64,000 nucleotides of DNA from JAXMHQ01 sp046346665 (GCA_046346665.1 JAXMHQ010000011.1:1-64000); one strand, 5' to 3'. Counted from the stretch's first letter, positions 32,429 through 40,762 are shown. The notes: a model not told the origin generated them from the letters alone. Numbers and translations: made by a program.

Positions 32429-33811
32429 ATGAACGCTCCCCGAAAAATCTTCGGCACCGACGGCGTCCGCGGCCGGGCCAACATCGAGCCCGTTACCGCC
32501 GAAACCGCCCTCAAACTCGGACGCGCCGCAGCCCACGTCTTCAAAAACCTCCAGTCCGTCGCCCGCGGCCGAGGCCGCCACAAAATCGTCATCGGCAAGG
32601 ACACCCGCCTTTCGGGTTACATGCTCGAGAATGCCATTTCCTCCGGTGTGCTTTCCATGGGCGTCGACGTCCTTTTCATCGGCCCGCTTCCCACCCCCGG
32701 CGTCGCCTACGTCACCCGCAGCCTTCGCGCCGACGCCGGCATCGTCATCACCGCCTCCCATAATCCCTACGCCGACAACGGCATCAAATTTTTCCGCGCC
32801 GACGGCTACAAGCTCGACGACCGCATCGAGGACGACATCGAAAACCTCGTGTTCAGCGGCGACATCGAGAACATCCGCCCGACGGCTGACGACATCGGCA
32901 AGGCGGTGCGCATTGACGATGCCCTTGGCCGTTACATTGAATACGCCAAGGCCTCGTTCCCGCGCGGCCTCACGCTCGAAGGCATGAGGATCGTTGTGGA
33001 TTGCGCCCACGGCGCCGCATACAAGGCCACCCCGTGCGTGCTCCAGGAACTCGGCGCCGATGTCGTGGTTTACGGAAACCGCCCCGACGGCATGAACATC
33101 AACCGCGATTGCGGCTCGATGCATCCCGACCATCTCTGCCGCCAGGTCCGCGAACACAACGCCTGCCTCGGCATCGCCCACGACGGCGACGCCGACCGCG
33201 TGCTGCTCTGCGATGAAAACGGCGTGTTGATCGACGGGGACGACATCATGGCCATCGCGGGACTGGACATGCTCGAGCAGGGAACGCTGGCGGAGAAGAC
33301 GCTCGTCAGCACCGTCATGAGCAATGCCGGCCTGGAGGCTGCCATCCAGGGCGCCGGCGGCCGGGTGATTCGCACCGCGGTCGGCGACAAGAATGTCATC
33401 GACGAAATGCTCCGGCACGGATTCAACCTCGGCGGCGAGCAGAGCGGCCACATGATTTTTCGCGATCACAGCACCACCGGCGACGGCCTCGTCGCCGCCC
33501 TCCAGATCCTGCGCATCATGAAAGCGAAGGATCAGCCCCTGTCCCGGCTCGCCACGTGCTGGACCCGGTTTCCCCAGCTCGTCACCAATGTCCGCGTGCG
33601 CGAAAAGCGGCCGCTCGACCAGCTCGACGGTCTTTCCGGGCTCGTGGCCGATGCGGAAAAGGAACTGGCCGCGCAGGGTGGACGCGTGCTGCTCCGCTAT
33701 TCCGGCACGGAACCCAAGGCGCGGCTGCTGCTCGAAGGCCGCGACGCCGCCGCACTCCAGCGATGGTCGGATAAGATCTGCGGCACCATCCGGAAAGCGA
33801 TCGGCGAATAG
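32429..33811 (+). CDS. glmM: Phosphoglucosamine mutase
   Basis: A 460-residue phosphohexomutase converting glucosamine 6-phosphate to glucosamine 1-phosphate for peptidoglycan precursors. Seen: FGTDGVRGRANI at the start, the active-site serine loop ITASHNPYADNGIKFF (about 108-123), the metal loop AHDGDADRVLL (about 250-260), GGEQSGHMIF (about 335-344) and the phosphate-binding RYSGTEPKARLL near the C-terminus. The D-G-V-R-G and S-H-N-P-Y set separates GlmM from the Pgm at 3718. The cdaA-cdaR-glmM order is a conserved c-di-AMP/cell-wall link; in Firmicutes GlmM binds and inhibits CdaA. Confidence 0.96.
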   Translation: MNAPRKIFGTDGVRGRANIEPVTAETALKLGRAAAHVFKNLQSVARGRGRHKIVIGKDTRLSGYMLENAISSGVLSMGVDVLFIGPLPTPGVAYVTRSLRADAGIVITASHNPYADNGIKFFRADGYKLDDRIEDDIENLVFSGDIENIRPTADDIGKAVRIDDALGRYIEYAKASFPRGLTLEGMRIVVDCAHGAAYKATPCVLQELGADVVVYGNRPDGMNINRDCGSMHPDHLCRQVREHNACLGIAHDGDADRVLLCDENGVLIDGDDIMAIAGLDMLEQGTLAEKTLVSTVMSNAGLEAAIQGAGGRVIRTAVGDKNVIDEMLRHGFNLGGEQSGHMIFRDHSTTGDGLVAALQILRIMKAKDQPLSRLATCWTRFPQLVTNVRVREKRPLDQLDGLSGLVADAEKELAAQGGRVLLRYSGTEPKARLLLEGRDAAALQRWSDKICGTIRKAIGE

Positions 33812-33814
33812 ATG

Positions 33815-33960
33815 CGGGAGGGACGCCGTCCCCGGCGTGCCCGTCTGAGCCGCTCCTCACGCGGGTACATTGATTTGGAGGATCGAACTGAAGTTTGGGC
33901 CGGCGAGGACGCCGGCCCTCCCGCAATGATGGGAAGGACGCCGTCCCCGGCGTCCCCAGC
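33815..33960. repeat. GC-rich GACGCCGTCCC-type hairpin repeats
   Basis: GGGAGGGACGCCGTCCCCGG at 33817 and GGAAGGACGCCGTCCCCGGC at 33930 are near-repeats of one another, with GGGCCGGCGAGGACGCCGG between. The same unit occurs at 54453-54475, 62028-62060 and 62150-62190. It has no coding capacity and no T-tract. Confidence 0.65.
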
Positions 33961-34740
33961 TCAATGACTTGCCAGTATCTCCGGTCGGAACCGCCCAACC
34001 CGCTGCGCCGGCATCTTTGAATCTTCGGATCCCGGCAGCATTTTCTCCTGGCCCACATGACCGTCGCAAAACGCGACCCCGGCTTGTCCCGCGTGACGGA
34101 AATGGCCGTGCGGATAATAACCCGCCGTCCCGGTATTGGTCGGGTTATCCAGGAAATACCATTCCTCCAGCATCGGGCGCGACCGCGAGGCTGGCGCCTG
34201 GAAATCGTTCACCTGGACCGCATCGGCAAACAGCGCCGTCTCCGCCGGCCGCGGCAGCGCGTTTGCCAGCACCGGCTGCGCCGCGGACAGGAACGAATTG
34301 TAGCCGTAACTGTAAACCACCCCCGAGGCTTTGAGCTTGAACGGCGCCGCCGCGGGATCGAGCGACGGGCACAACCGCACGTCGCTGCCCCGCAGGTAGG
34401 GATACAATCGGCCGGTGGAAAGATCGAATGCCCGCTGACCTTCCGGCCGGGTGTTGTCGAGCCATCCGAACCACCAGAGAGTCCCGTTATTGGCGGGCCC
34501 GTCGGAGACGCGGAAGCAGCGGCCGCAGTTGTCCTCCCAGTAGAGCGAAGCCGCAATGCTGAGCTGATGCAGGTTCGAGGCGCAGGCGGTCCGGCGCGCC
34601 AGGAGTTTTCCGCGGGTCAACACCGGCAGCAACAACCCCGCCAGAACGCCGATCACCGCCATGACCACCAGCAGTTCCACCAGGCTGAACCCGGTCCGGA
34701 CCGGCCATCGGCGGTTGAAATGGAATTCGCGCGGGTTCAT
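33961..34740 (-). CDS. Prepilin-type (T2SS pseudopilin-like) protein with H-x9-DG motif
   Basis: A 259-residue protein from the ATG at 34740. The type IV prepilin cleavage/methylation site is present (RTGFSLVELLVVMAVIGVLAGLLLP, with the G|F-x4-E pattern). The rest contains ACASNLHQLSIAASLYWEDNCGRCF, GTLWWFGWLDN, LCPSLDP and the H-x9-DG signature FRHAGQAGVAFCDGHVG. Such proteins are abundant in Planctomycetota and Verrucomicrobiota and are processed by a prepilin peptidase. Their individual functions are mostly unknown. It overlaps the upstream secreted-protein gene by 4 nt (ATGA), so both are controlled by the cobalamin riboswitch at 36003-36178. No secretion machinery is nearby. Confidence 0.85.
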   Translation of the reverse strand: MNPREFHFNRRWPVRTGFSLVELLVVMAVIGVLAGLLLPVLTRGKLLARRTACASNLHQLSIAASLYWEDNCGRCFRVSDGPANNGTLWWFGWLDNTRPEGQRAFDLSTGRLYPYLRGSDVRLCPSLDPAAAPFKLKASGVVYSYGYNSFLSAAQPVLANALPRPAETALFADAVQVNDFQAPASRSRPMLEEWYFLDNPTNTGTAGYYPHGHFRHAGQAGVAFCDGHVGQEKMLPGSEDSKMPAQRVGRFRPEILASH

Positions 34741-35774
34741 GGACGGCGGGCTCCCACCCGGTAAAGCGCACGCTCCGGCAGCGAGAGGTTCGTGTCCGAC
34801 AAAACCATCGCGCCCGCAGTCCCCGGGACCGAGGCGGAAACTGCCGACCAGGCGGCGCCGTTCGTGGATCGTTCGAGCGTGAACATCCAGTTCGTCCGGC
34901 CGTCGAACCACGCCTGCCAAACCCCGTTTTGCCAGCCGCCTGCCAGGTTCCGGACCGGTTCCGGCAGCGTCACCACCACGTTCGAAACCGCTCCGTGCGC
35001 CCGAAGCGAATCGAACGGATCCCCGGCGCTGCTGTAGCTGCTGATCGAGAACACATCGACATCGAAATCGTCGTCGTCCGCAAACCCGTGTGCAGGATCC
35101 AGCACGAGCGGGGGCAGGGCGGCCGCAGGAACGCCGTTGGTCCGGATCGACAGCGCCGCCGTCTGGCTGATCGCCGTGTAGGCGAGCGTCACGTGCACGA
35201 CCTGCTGGGTCGACAATACGATTTCGTAAACGGACAGGATCGACGGGGCGTAATCGAATGAATTCACCCCCGAAATGAACGACGGGGTCGCGGTGGCGGG
35301 GGCGGGGTAGATCGTTTCCGAATCCTTGTAATAACCCTCGGTGTAATAATCGAATTCAGCGACGTTCGGGGCGCTGCCGTAGGAGCCTCGCATGAACTGG
35401 GCTGACGTCGCCCCGGCCAGGTTCAGAAACCCGACCGCGAGCTGCATTGGGCCCGTTTTGCCGGGTTCCACGCCGCTCACGATGTTGCTCAGGACCAGGT
35501 CAAATTCGATCTGGAAATCGTCGAACCGCGTGAGGTTCCAGGGCAGGGGATGATAGAAATAGCTGTTGGGCCGGGTGGAATCCCAGGTGACATCAAGCTG
35601 GCCGCGGGCGGAATTCCAGTGAAACAGGTTGGTGTCTCCGAACACGTTCCAGCCCTGCTGCAGCGGGTCGGACGCGAAATCCGCCGACACGACTGCGGCG
35701 GTGAGAGGTGTGGGGGCGGACAACAGGACGGCGGCCGCGGCAAGGGCCGGGACCCGCAAACGAAACGATTTCAT
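34737..35774 (-). CDS. Secreted beta-sandwich-like protein under a cobalamin riboswitch
   Basis: A 345-residue protein with a signal peptide (MKSFRLRVPALAAAAVLLSA, cleavage near TPLTAA). The mature region looks like a concanavalin/LamG-type beta-sandwich: FASDPLQQGWNVFGDTN, GQLDVTWDSTRPNSYFYHPL, IEFDLVLSNIV, MQLAVGFLNLAG, AEFDYYTEGYY. An acidic DDDDFDVDVF segment (about 240) could bind metal. The C-terminal region (WQAWFDGRTNWMFTLERSTNG to RALYRVGARRP) resembles the beta-rich tails of many secreted Verrucomicrobiota proteins. Function is unknown. It is the first gene after a cobalamin riboswitch and terminator, so its expression should fall when cobalamin is plentiful. Confidence 0.75.
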   Translation of the reverse strand: MKSFRLRVPALAAAAVLLSAPTPLTAAVVSADFASDPLQQGWNVFGDTNLFHWNSARGQLDVTWDSTRPNSYFYHPLPWNLTRFDDFQIEFDLVLSNIVSGVEPGKTGPMQLAVGFLNLAGATSAQFMRGSYGSAPNVAEFDYYTEGYYKDSETIYPAPATATPSFISGVNSFDYAPSILSVYEIVLSTQQVVHVTLAYTAISQTAALSIRTNGVPAAALPPLVLDPAHGFADDDDFDVDVFSISSYSSAGDPFDSLRAHGAVSNVVVTLPEPVRNLAGGWQNGVWQAWFDGRTNWMFTLERSTNGAAWSAVSASVPGTAGAMVLSDTNLSLPERALYRVGARRP

Positions 35775-35792
35775 GCGCTGATCTTTCAGTTT

Positions 35793-35819
35793 GTTTTCGT
35801 CCGGCGACCGGACGAAAAC
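35793..35819 (-). promoter_or_regulatory. Perfect 12-bp hairpin just upstream of the secreted-protein start
   Basis: GTTTTCGTCCGG (35793-35804) pairs exactly with CCGGACGAAAAC (35808-35819) around a 3-base loop. On the minus strand it ends 18 nt before the ATG at 35774, so it could affect translation initiation or mRNA stability. Confidence 0.5.
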
Positions 35820-35869
35820 GGGTTGACTGCGGAGACCAGCGGAGGAGAAAGGCCGTGCCCGGCGGGCAC

Positions 35870-35906
35870 AAAAAAACCTTCATCCCCGCAAAACGGAGAA
35901 TGAAGG
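35870..35906 (-). terminator. Intrinsic terminator, likely expression platform of the cobalamin riboswitch
   Basis: Read on the minus strand: CCTTCATTCTCCG, loop TTTT, GCGGGGATGAAGG, then TTTTTTT. The stem has one bulge and one wobble. It lies between the cobalamin aptamer and the first controlled gene, where a ligand-dependent terminator would be. Confidence 0.8.
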
Positions 35907-36002
35907 CATCCCACGAATCCTGGCGAAAACGGTTCGACCAGGCTGGCCTCATCCTTCTCTTTGACGGAGAAGCCGGCCCCGCCAGGGGCGGGACCGTGAC
36001 GA

Positions 36003-36178
36003 GCACAGGCAGATCGGTATCCTGACTTCGGGCTTGACCTCGCTCCCGCCTTCCCGGCCTCGAAGACCAGTGGCTGTGGGAGTTTGTAGCCCGTTACAGT
36101 GGCGCAACCGTCCCGGATTTTCACCGGGTTCCCGGACATCTGACTGCAACAGGACGGACTCAGGTCCATCCGTTTCAA
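36003..36178 (-). promoter_or_regulatory. Cobalamin riboswitch
   Basis: On the minus strand the conserved core is visible: CCGGGAACCCGGTGAAAATC, then CGGGACGGTTGCGCCACTGT and AACGGG, matching the GGTGAAAATCC...CGCCACTGT consensus, and the downstream B12-box-like GAAGTCAGGATACCGATCTG followed by CCTG. The spacing (about 100 nt between the two parts) fits the Rfam cobalamin family. It precedes a terminator at 35870-35906 and two minus-strand genes (secreted protein, pseudopilin). The family normally turns off B12 synthesis or uptake genes when adenosylcobalamin or a related form binds. Confidence 0.9.
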
Positions 36179-36250
36179 AGAACGCCCCCTTCCTACGCCG
36201 CGCCAAAAGATTTGCCAAGCGAATTCGTAAAAATTGTTTCGTCTTCGCCC

Positions 36251-36318
36251 GTAGCCGCGATTGTCAAATCGCGGTTGCCCGGGAGCCGCCGCTTGCCGCG
36301 ATTTTACAATCGCGGCTA
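36251..36318. repeat. Inverted repeat with GTAGCCGCGATTGT arms
   Basis: GTAGCCGCGATTGTCAAATC at 36251 and its complement ending GATTTTACAATCGCGGCTAC at 36318 form a stem of about 22 bp around a GC-rich loop. Located between the riboswitch and the sugar kinase gene. Similar CGCGAT-rich palindromes occur at 40899-40968. Confidence 0.7.
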
Positions 36319-36460
36319 CAGGGGCGGGCCGGATTGCTGAATCGAAATGCAGTTTCGATGAACTTTTTTGTCGGGACAAAGCCGGCTGGTTTTCCCAGCA
36401 TGCTGCCGGTGCGGGTCCTCCGGCCCGCCTGGCAACTTTTATTGGAAACGCGAGCGACTC

Positions 36461-37543
36461 ATGAATCATGGCTTGAACATCCGCAAAGACGGCGCACTGG
36501 ACCTCCTTTCCCTCGGCGCTTTGGTCCACCGGCTCGATCCGGGCATTATTCCCTTCCGCAAGGCCACCGGCTGCGACATCCACGTCTCCGGCGGCGAATT
36601 CAACGTCGCGGCGAACCTGTCCGATTGTTTCCGGCTGAAGACGGGCATTGCCAGCGCGATGGTGGATTATCCGGTGGGCGATTTGATCGCCGAGCGGGTG
36701 CGGGCGATGGGGGTGAAGCCCTTTTACAAGAAGTTCGTCCATGACGGGGTGCATGGGCCCAACATGGCCACGGTTTACAGCGACCGTGGACAGGGCGTGC
36801 GCGCGCCGGTCGTGTTTTACAATCGATGCAACGAAGCCGCCGCCCAGCTCAAGCCGGGCGATTTCAACTGGAACGAAATTTTCGGCGCCGGCGTCCGCTG
36901 GTTCCACAGCGGCGGCATCTTCGCCGCGCTTTCACCCACCACCGCCGAGGTCATCATCGAGGCCATGCAGGCCGCCCGCAAAGCCGGCGCGATTGTTTCC
37001 TTCGACCTCAATTACCGCGCCAAATTGTGGAATATTTCGGGCGGACACGACCGTGCCGTGGCGGTGCTGGATCGCATCGTTAAGCAGGTGGACGTGCTGG
37101 TGGGAAACGAGGAGGACCTGCAGCTCGGGCTCGGGATTCCCGGCCCCGAAGTGAAGGCATCCTCAAAGCTCGATCCCAGCGCATTTGTGTCGATGATGGC
37201 CAACGTCGCGAAGAAGCATCCGCACATCCAGGTCGTTGCGACGACACTGCGCGAGGTGCATTCGACCAACCGGCACAGCTGGAGCGCGGTGGCGTGGATG
37301 AACGGGAAGACGCATGTCGCGCCGACCTGCGAACTCGACGTCCTGGATCGCGTGGGCGGGGGAGACGGATTTGCCGCCGGATTTTTCTACGGCCTGTTGA
37401 ACGGCGAAACGCCGGAGGAATCCGTGAAACTGGGCTGGGCGCACGGGGCTTTGCTCACCACGTTCCCGGGCGACACCACCATGGCCACCGTGGAGCAGGT
37501 CCGCGCGTTTGCCAAAGGCGGGTCCGCCCGAATCCAGCGCTGA
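36461..37543 (+). CDS. PfkB-family sugar kinase, probable 2-keto-3-deoxygluconate kinase
   Basis: A 360-residue ribokinase-fold enzyme from the ATG at 36461. The N-terminal substrate region has GGEFNVAANLSDCF (about 44-57); the C-terminal PfkB signature is DVLDRVGGGDGFAAGFFYGLL with the catalytic Asp (about 310). The GGGDGF variant (instead of GAGD) and the ASAMVDYPVGDLIAERV stretch are usual in KDG kinases. These phosphorylate 2-keto-3-deoxygluconate from uronate or pectin breakdown before aldol cleavage. PL9 at 16342 would supply the upstream oligosaccharides. The partner aldolase (eda) is not adjacent. Specificity within PfkB enzymes is inferred. Confidence 0.75.
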   Translation: MNHGLNIRKDGALDLLSLGALVHRLDPGIIPFRKATGCDIHVSGGEFNVAANLSDCFRLKTGIASAMVDYPVGDLIAERVRAMGVKPFYKKFVHDGVHGPNMATVYSDRGQGVRAPVVFYNRCNEAAAQLKPGDFNWNEIFGAGVRWFHSGGIFAALSPTTAEVIIEAMQAARKAGAIVSFDLNYRAKLWNISGGHDRAVAVLDRIVKQVDVLVGNEEDLQLGLGIPGPEVKASSKLDPSAFVSMMANVAKKHPHIQVVATTLREVHSTNRHSWSAVAWMNGKTHVAPTCELDVLDRVGGGDGFAAGFFYGLLNGETPEESVKLGWAHGALLTTFPGDTTMATVEQVRAFAKGGSARIQR

Positions 37544-37574
37544 GCAGGACCGCGGATCGGTGGAACAAGCGATA

Positions 37575-37647
37575 ATGGATTGCTGGATTGATGGATGGGC
37601 GCGAGTCTTATCCATTTATCCACCCATCCACACATCCAACAATCCCT
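37575..37647. repeat. Inverted repeat with 8-nt periodic arms (GGATTGCT/ATCCATTT)
   Basis: Left arm 37575-37598 (GGATTGCT, GGATTGAT, GGATGGG); right arm 37611-37647 (ATCCATTT, ATCCACCC, ATCCACAC, ATCCAACA, ATCC). It lies between the sugar kinase gene and the convergent aquaporin gene. Confidence 0.75.
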
Positions 37648-37665
37648 GTTCCCCCTGGTTTTTGC

Positions 37666-38292
37666 TTACCGATCCTCGGGGTTCACGAATTTGAACACGA
37701 GGGCGGCGAGTGCGCCGCCGGCGAAGTCGCCGGCGAGGTAGAGCCAGAGTTCGGAGGCTTTGGCGAGGTGCATCGTGGTGATGCCGACGGCGACCGCGGG
37801 ATTGAAGGCGCCGCGGGACACGGCGCCGAGGGCGAAGGCCATGGTCATCACGGTGAACCCGATGGCGAGGCCGTAGTTGGAATTGCCTGCGGTTCCCTTG
37901 GCTGTCGCGGTGTTCAGCACGACATAGGCGAGAGCGAACGTGCCCACCACTTCCGCCACCAGCGCCGGGAACAGCTTGATCTCACCCGGCGTCACCGTGG
38001 GATCGCCTTTCAGGAACATCGTGATCATCGCCGCCAGCCCCGCGCCCAGCACCTGGGAAATCCAGTAGGGCACCACGTCGGACTTGGGACAGCGTCCCCG
38101 CAGCCAGACGGCCAGCGTCACGGCGGGATTGTAATGTCCGCCCGAGACGTGCCCGCCGGCGTAGACCATGATCATGAGGGCCGACCCGATCGCCAGCGGC
38201 GCCAGCGCGTCGGCTCCCGGCGAGATCACCGTCATGCCGATGGTGAGGACGAGGAAGAAGGTTCCGATGAATTCCGTCAGGTATTTTTTCAT
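37666..38292 (-). CDS. Aquaporin, MIP family channel
   Basis: A 208-residue integral membrane protein from the ATG at 38292 with six hydrophobic segments and the two half-helix NPA motifs, GGHYNPAVTLAVWL (about 58-71) and SRGAFNPAVAVGI (about 157-169). This size and a Thr/Ala-rich pore region (RGAFNPA with the conserved Arg just before the second motif region) fit water-selective AqpZ-type channels, but glycerol or ammonia permeation cannot be excluded. An in-frame Met 6 codons upstream (38310) is possible. It is a single gene, convergent with the sugar kinase. Confidence 0.9.
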   Translation of the reverse strand: MKKYLTEFIGTFFLVLTIGMTVISPGADALAPLAIGSALMIMVYAGGHVSGGHYNPAVTLAVWLRGRCPKSDVVPYWISQVLGAGLAAMITMFLKGDPTVTPGEIKLFPALVAEVVGTFALAYVVLNTATAKGTAGNSNYGLAIGFTVMTMAFALGAVSRGAFNPAVAVGITTMHLAKASELWLYLAGDFAGGALAALVFKFVNPEDR

Positions 38293-38355
38293 AGTTGAAT
38301 TGTTGAACAATCGGATCGCCGGGTGTTCCGCCGGCCTTGATGAATGCCCATCATT

Positions 38356-39858
38356 TCAGGGGTAAATGGGCTGATAACTCACGAACGCCAGGCGTTCGCT
38401 GTCGGGCGACCAGGACGGAACATCGAGGCTCCCCTGGCCGCCCAGAAAATTCGCCAGCACCTGCACCTGGCCGGTCCGCAGCGACATGAGACGAAGCTGC
38501 ACATCCTTGTTGAGCGGCAGCACCCGCCCGCCTTTCGGCCAGGACAAATAGGCGATCCACTTGCCGTCGGGCGACGGGTGCGGGGAACAATTGTTGAACT
38601 CATCCGTGGTGACTTGCACCGGGTCGGACCCGTCCGCCTTCATGCGCCAGATCTGCCACGAGCCCCCGCGGTCCGATTCGAAATAAATGAAACGCCCGTC
38701 CGGCGAAAAATCGGGCCCGTCGTTCCGCCCGGCATCCGCCGTCAGCCGCCGCTCCGCCCCGCCTTCGACCGGGATCGTGTAAACGTCCTGTCGATCCTGC
38801 CGTTCCGCGGCATAAACCAGAAGCCGGCCGTCGGGGGACCAGCCATGCCAGAAGGACGGCGCCGCCGAAGTGACCAGCGCGGGTTTCCTGTCCGCAAACG
38901 ACATCACGTAAATCCGCGATTGCCCGCCGTCCCCCAGGTCGCTCAGCGCGAGTTGGCTCCCGTCGGGCGAAATGCCGTGGTGGCTGGAGCAATGGACCAG
39001 CGGCGCCGTGTCCAGCACCTGGACCGGGCCGCCTTTGACGGCCATTTTGCAGATTCTCTGCAGCCGGTTGAACAGGAGGAACTGCCCGTCGCGCGACCAG
39101 TTCGGCGCTTCCAGCTTTTCGGTTGAATACAGAATCACGCGCCGGTCGGCCGAGGAGATCGGCACAATTTCGAGCGTGCTGGCAAGGGGAAGCTTTTGCC
39201 CGGCGGCGGGCGCGGGCAGCGTGTTCAGTTCGACCGCCGTGAATTCGGCCTTTTCGAGCCGGCTGTTGTCATGCGCGCAAACGGCGAGCCCGACATAGAA
39301 CGGGCTGGTGAACGCGATGCGGAACGCGCCGCCGGCGGGGTGCAGTTTTTCGCCGGGAAGTGCGACGGACATCGAGACGTAGGCGCCGTGTTTTTCGATC
39401 CGAAGGCGCGACGGCCCGGTGAGGGCCGACTGGATTTCGCGGGTCACGCCGCCGGGGATCTCGCGGTATTGCAGGCTGGTCAGGCCGTTGCCGTGAAGCG
39501 CCGCGTCGACGTAAGGGGAATCGTTGTCGAGACTCTGGCGGATGATCAGGCAGGCTTTGCGGTGCGCGTTGCCCTCGGAACCGATCCAGCGGATTGTGGC
39601 CGCCAGCGACAGGTCCCCGGACATTTTCGTCCAGACCATGTGGAACGAGTCGTTGGTGAACCACATGTTCTCACCGCCGCCGGACACCTGGTAGGCCTGG
39701 CGCGACTCCTCGAATTCCGTCTTCCCCGGCTTGCCGGGGTTTCCGACATCCGTGGAATCGATGAACAATCCGGCCGGCTCGGCGCACGAGCGGCCGGGGC
39801 CGGATGCGGCCAGCAGCAGGGCGAGTGCGAAGATTCTCAGGACTCGAGGCTGTTCCAT
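38356..39858 (-). CDS. Secreted TolB-like beta-propeller protein with lectin-like N-terminus
   Basis: A 500-residue secreted protein with a signal peptide (MEQPRVLRIFALALLLAA). The first half (about 30-230) resembles a DUF1349/concanavalin-type domain (AGLFIDSTDVGNPGKPG, AYQVSGGGENMWF, DLSLAATIRWIG, SPYVDAALHG, FYVGLAVCAHD). The second half is a WD40-like PD40 propeller with about six blades: APNWSRDGQFLLFN, HGISPDGSQLALSD, HGWSPDGRLLVYAA, PDFSPDGRFIYFES, PHPSPDGKWIAYLS, PSWSPDSERLAFVS. TolB-type propellers act in the periplasm, but no Tol-Pal genes are nearby. Function is unknown; carbohydrate or protein binding is plausible. Confidence 0.8.
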   Translation of the reverse strand: MEQPRVLRIFALALLLAASGPGRSCAEPAGLFIDSTDVGNPGKPGKTEFEESRQAYQVSGGGENMWFTNDSFHMVWTKMSGDLSLAATIRWIGSEGNAHRKACLIIRQSLDNDSPYVDAALHGNGLTSLQYREIPGGVTREIQSALTGPSRLRIEKHGAYVSMSVALPGEKLHPAGGAFRIAFTSPFYVGLAVCAHDNSRLEKAEFTAVELNTLPAPAAGQKLPLASTLEIVPISSADRRVILYSTEKLEAPNWSRDGQFLLFNRLQRICKMAVKGGPVQVLDTAPLVHCSSHHGISPDGSQLALSDLGDGGQSRIYVMSFADRKPALVTSAAPSFWHGWSPDGRLLVYAAERQDRQDVYTIPVEGGAERRLTADAGRNDGPDFSPDGRFIYFESDRGGSWQIWRMKADGSDPVQVTTDEFNNCSPHPSPDGKWIAYLSWPKGGRVLPLNKDVQLRLMSLRTGQVQVLANFLGGQGSLDVPSWSPDSERLAFVSYQPIYP

Positions 39859-39880
39859 GGCGCCATCGATGGGGGTCCGG

Positions 39881-40762
39881 CTACAACTTCACCGTTTTGA
39901 GATAATCGATGCTTTGCGGAATCTGTTCCACGGACGATTTCGATTCGTCCTCGATGAAATACCATTTCACCCCCGCTTTTTTCGCGGCGCGGAGAATGGG
40001 CGGGAAATCGATCTTGCCCTGGCCCACCGCGACGTCGTTGTTCACATCGGTGCCGCCGGTCAATTCGCCGGTCTTCGTGCTTTCCTTCATTCCCTTCAAA
40101 TGCATCAGCTCCCACCGCGATCCGAATTTCTCCAGCAGCTTCACCGGGTCCTGGTTGGGAAACACGATCCAGAAGACGTCCATTTCAAACGACACCGTTT
40201 CCGGGTTCGTGCCCTTCATCATCATGTCGAGCAGCGTGCCGTCGCGGAACGGCTGAAATTCGTAGCCGTGAACGTGGTAATAGAATTTCAACCCGTGTTT
40301 CGACAGCACATCGCCGGCGTAGTTGAACACCTTGACAGCGTCGCGGCACTGGGCCTCGGTGAACGGCCCGTTGTGCGGGATCCAGGCGCAGCCAACATAG
40401 GACAAGCCGAGCGCCTTCGCCTGCTGCACCAGGCTGTCGAGATTGGTCCGGAAATCCTCGAACCCAAAATGTCCGCCAATCGCCTTCAACCCGCGGGCAT
40501 CCAGCATCGACTTGAACTCTTCCGGCGTTTTTCCGTAAGTGCCCGCCAGTTCCACGTTCTGAATGCCAAGCTTCTTCACCATGTCCAGCGTGCCGGGGAC
40601 ATCCTTGGCGAACTGGGCGCGCAAGCTGTAAAGCTGCAGCCCCAGCGGACCTTCAAACCGGGAATCCGCGGGAGCATCCGCAGCGCAAAGAATTGAAACA
40701 GAGGTGAGCAATCCCACCAGGGCCGAGACTAATCCAAAACGACTGAAGGAAAGGCGGTTCAT
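39881..40762 (-). CDS. Sugar phosphate isomerase/epimerase-like protein, secreted
   Basis: A 293-residue xylose-isomerase-like TIM barrel: LGLQLYSLRAQFAKDVPGTLDMVKKLGIQNVE at the start (read in pieces), then GHFGFEDFRTNL, YVGCAWIPHNGPF, GLKFYYHVHGYEFQPF, VSFEMDVFWIVFPNQDPV and WELMHLKGMK, with His/Glu/Asp residues in the usual metal-site positions. A signal peptide (LVSALVGLLTSVSILCAADA) suggests export, which is common for this group in Verrucomicrobiota but unusual for classical isomerases. The reaction is unknown. It starts 22 nt after the TolB-like gene's upstream end, same strand, so the two could be co-transcribed. Confidence 0.85.
   Translation of the reverse strand: MNRLSFSRFGLVSALVGLLTSVSILCAADAPADSRFEGPLGLQLYSLRAQFAKDVPGTLDMVKKLGIQNVELAGTYGKTPEEFKSMLDARGLKAIGGHFGFEDFRTNLDSLVQQAKALGLSYVGCAWIPHNGPFTEAQCRDAVKVFNYAGDVLSKHGLKFYYHVHGYEFQPFRDGTLLDMMMKGTNPETVSFEMDVFWIVFPNQDPVKLLEKFGSRWELMHLKGMKESTKTGELTGGTDVNNDVAVGQGKIDFPPILRAAKKAGVKWYFIEDESKSSVEQIPQSIDYLKTVKL

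Noticed and set aside
31784..33469. 561-codon minus-strand frame opposite cdaA, cdaR and glmM
   Set aside because: Gly/Val/Ala/Asp-rich low-complexity translation and fully covered by three well-identified genes on the other strand.
35786..36907. 373-codon minus-strand frame between the secreted-protein gene and the KDG kinase gene
   Set aside because: It covers the riboswitch and the terminator and is antisense to the kinase; the structured-RNA explanation is stronger.
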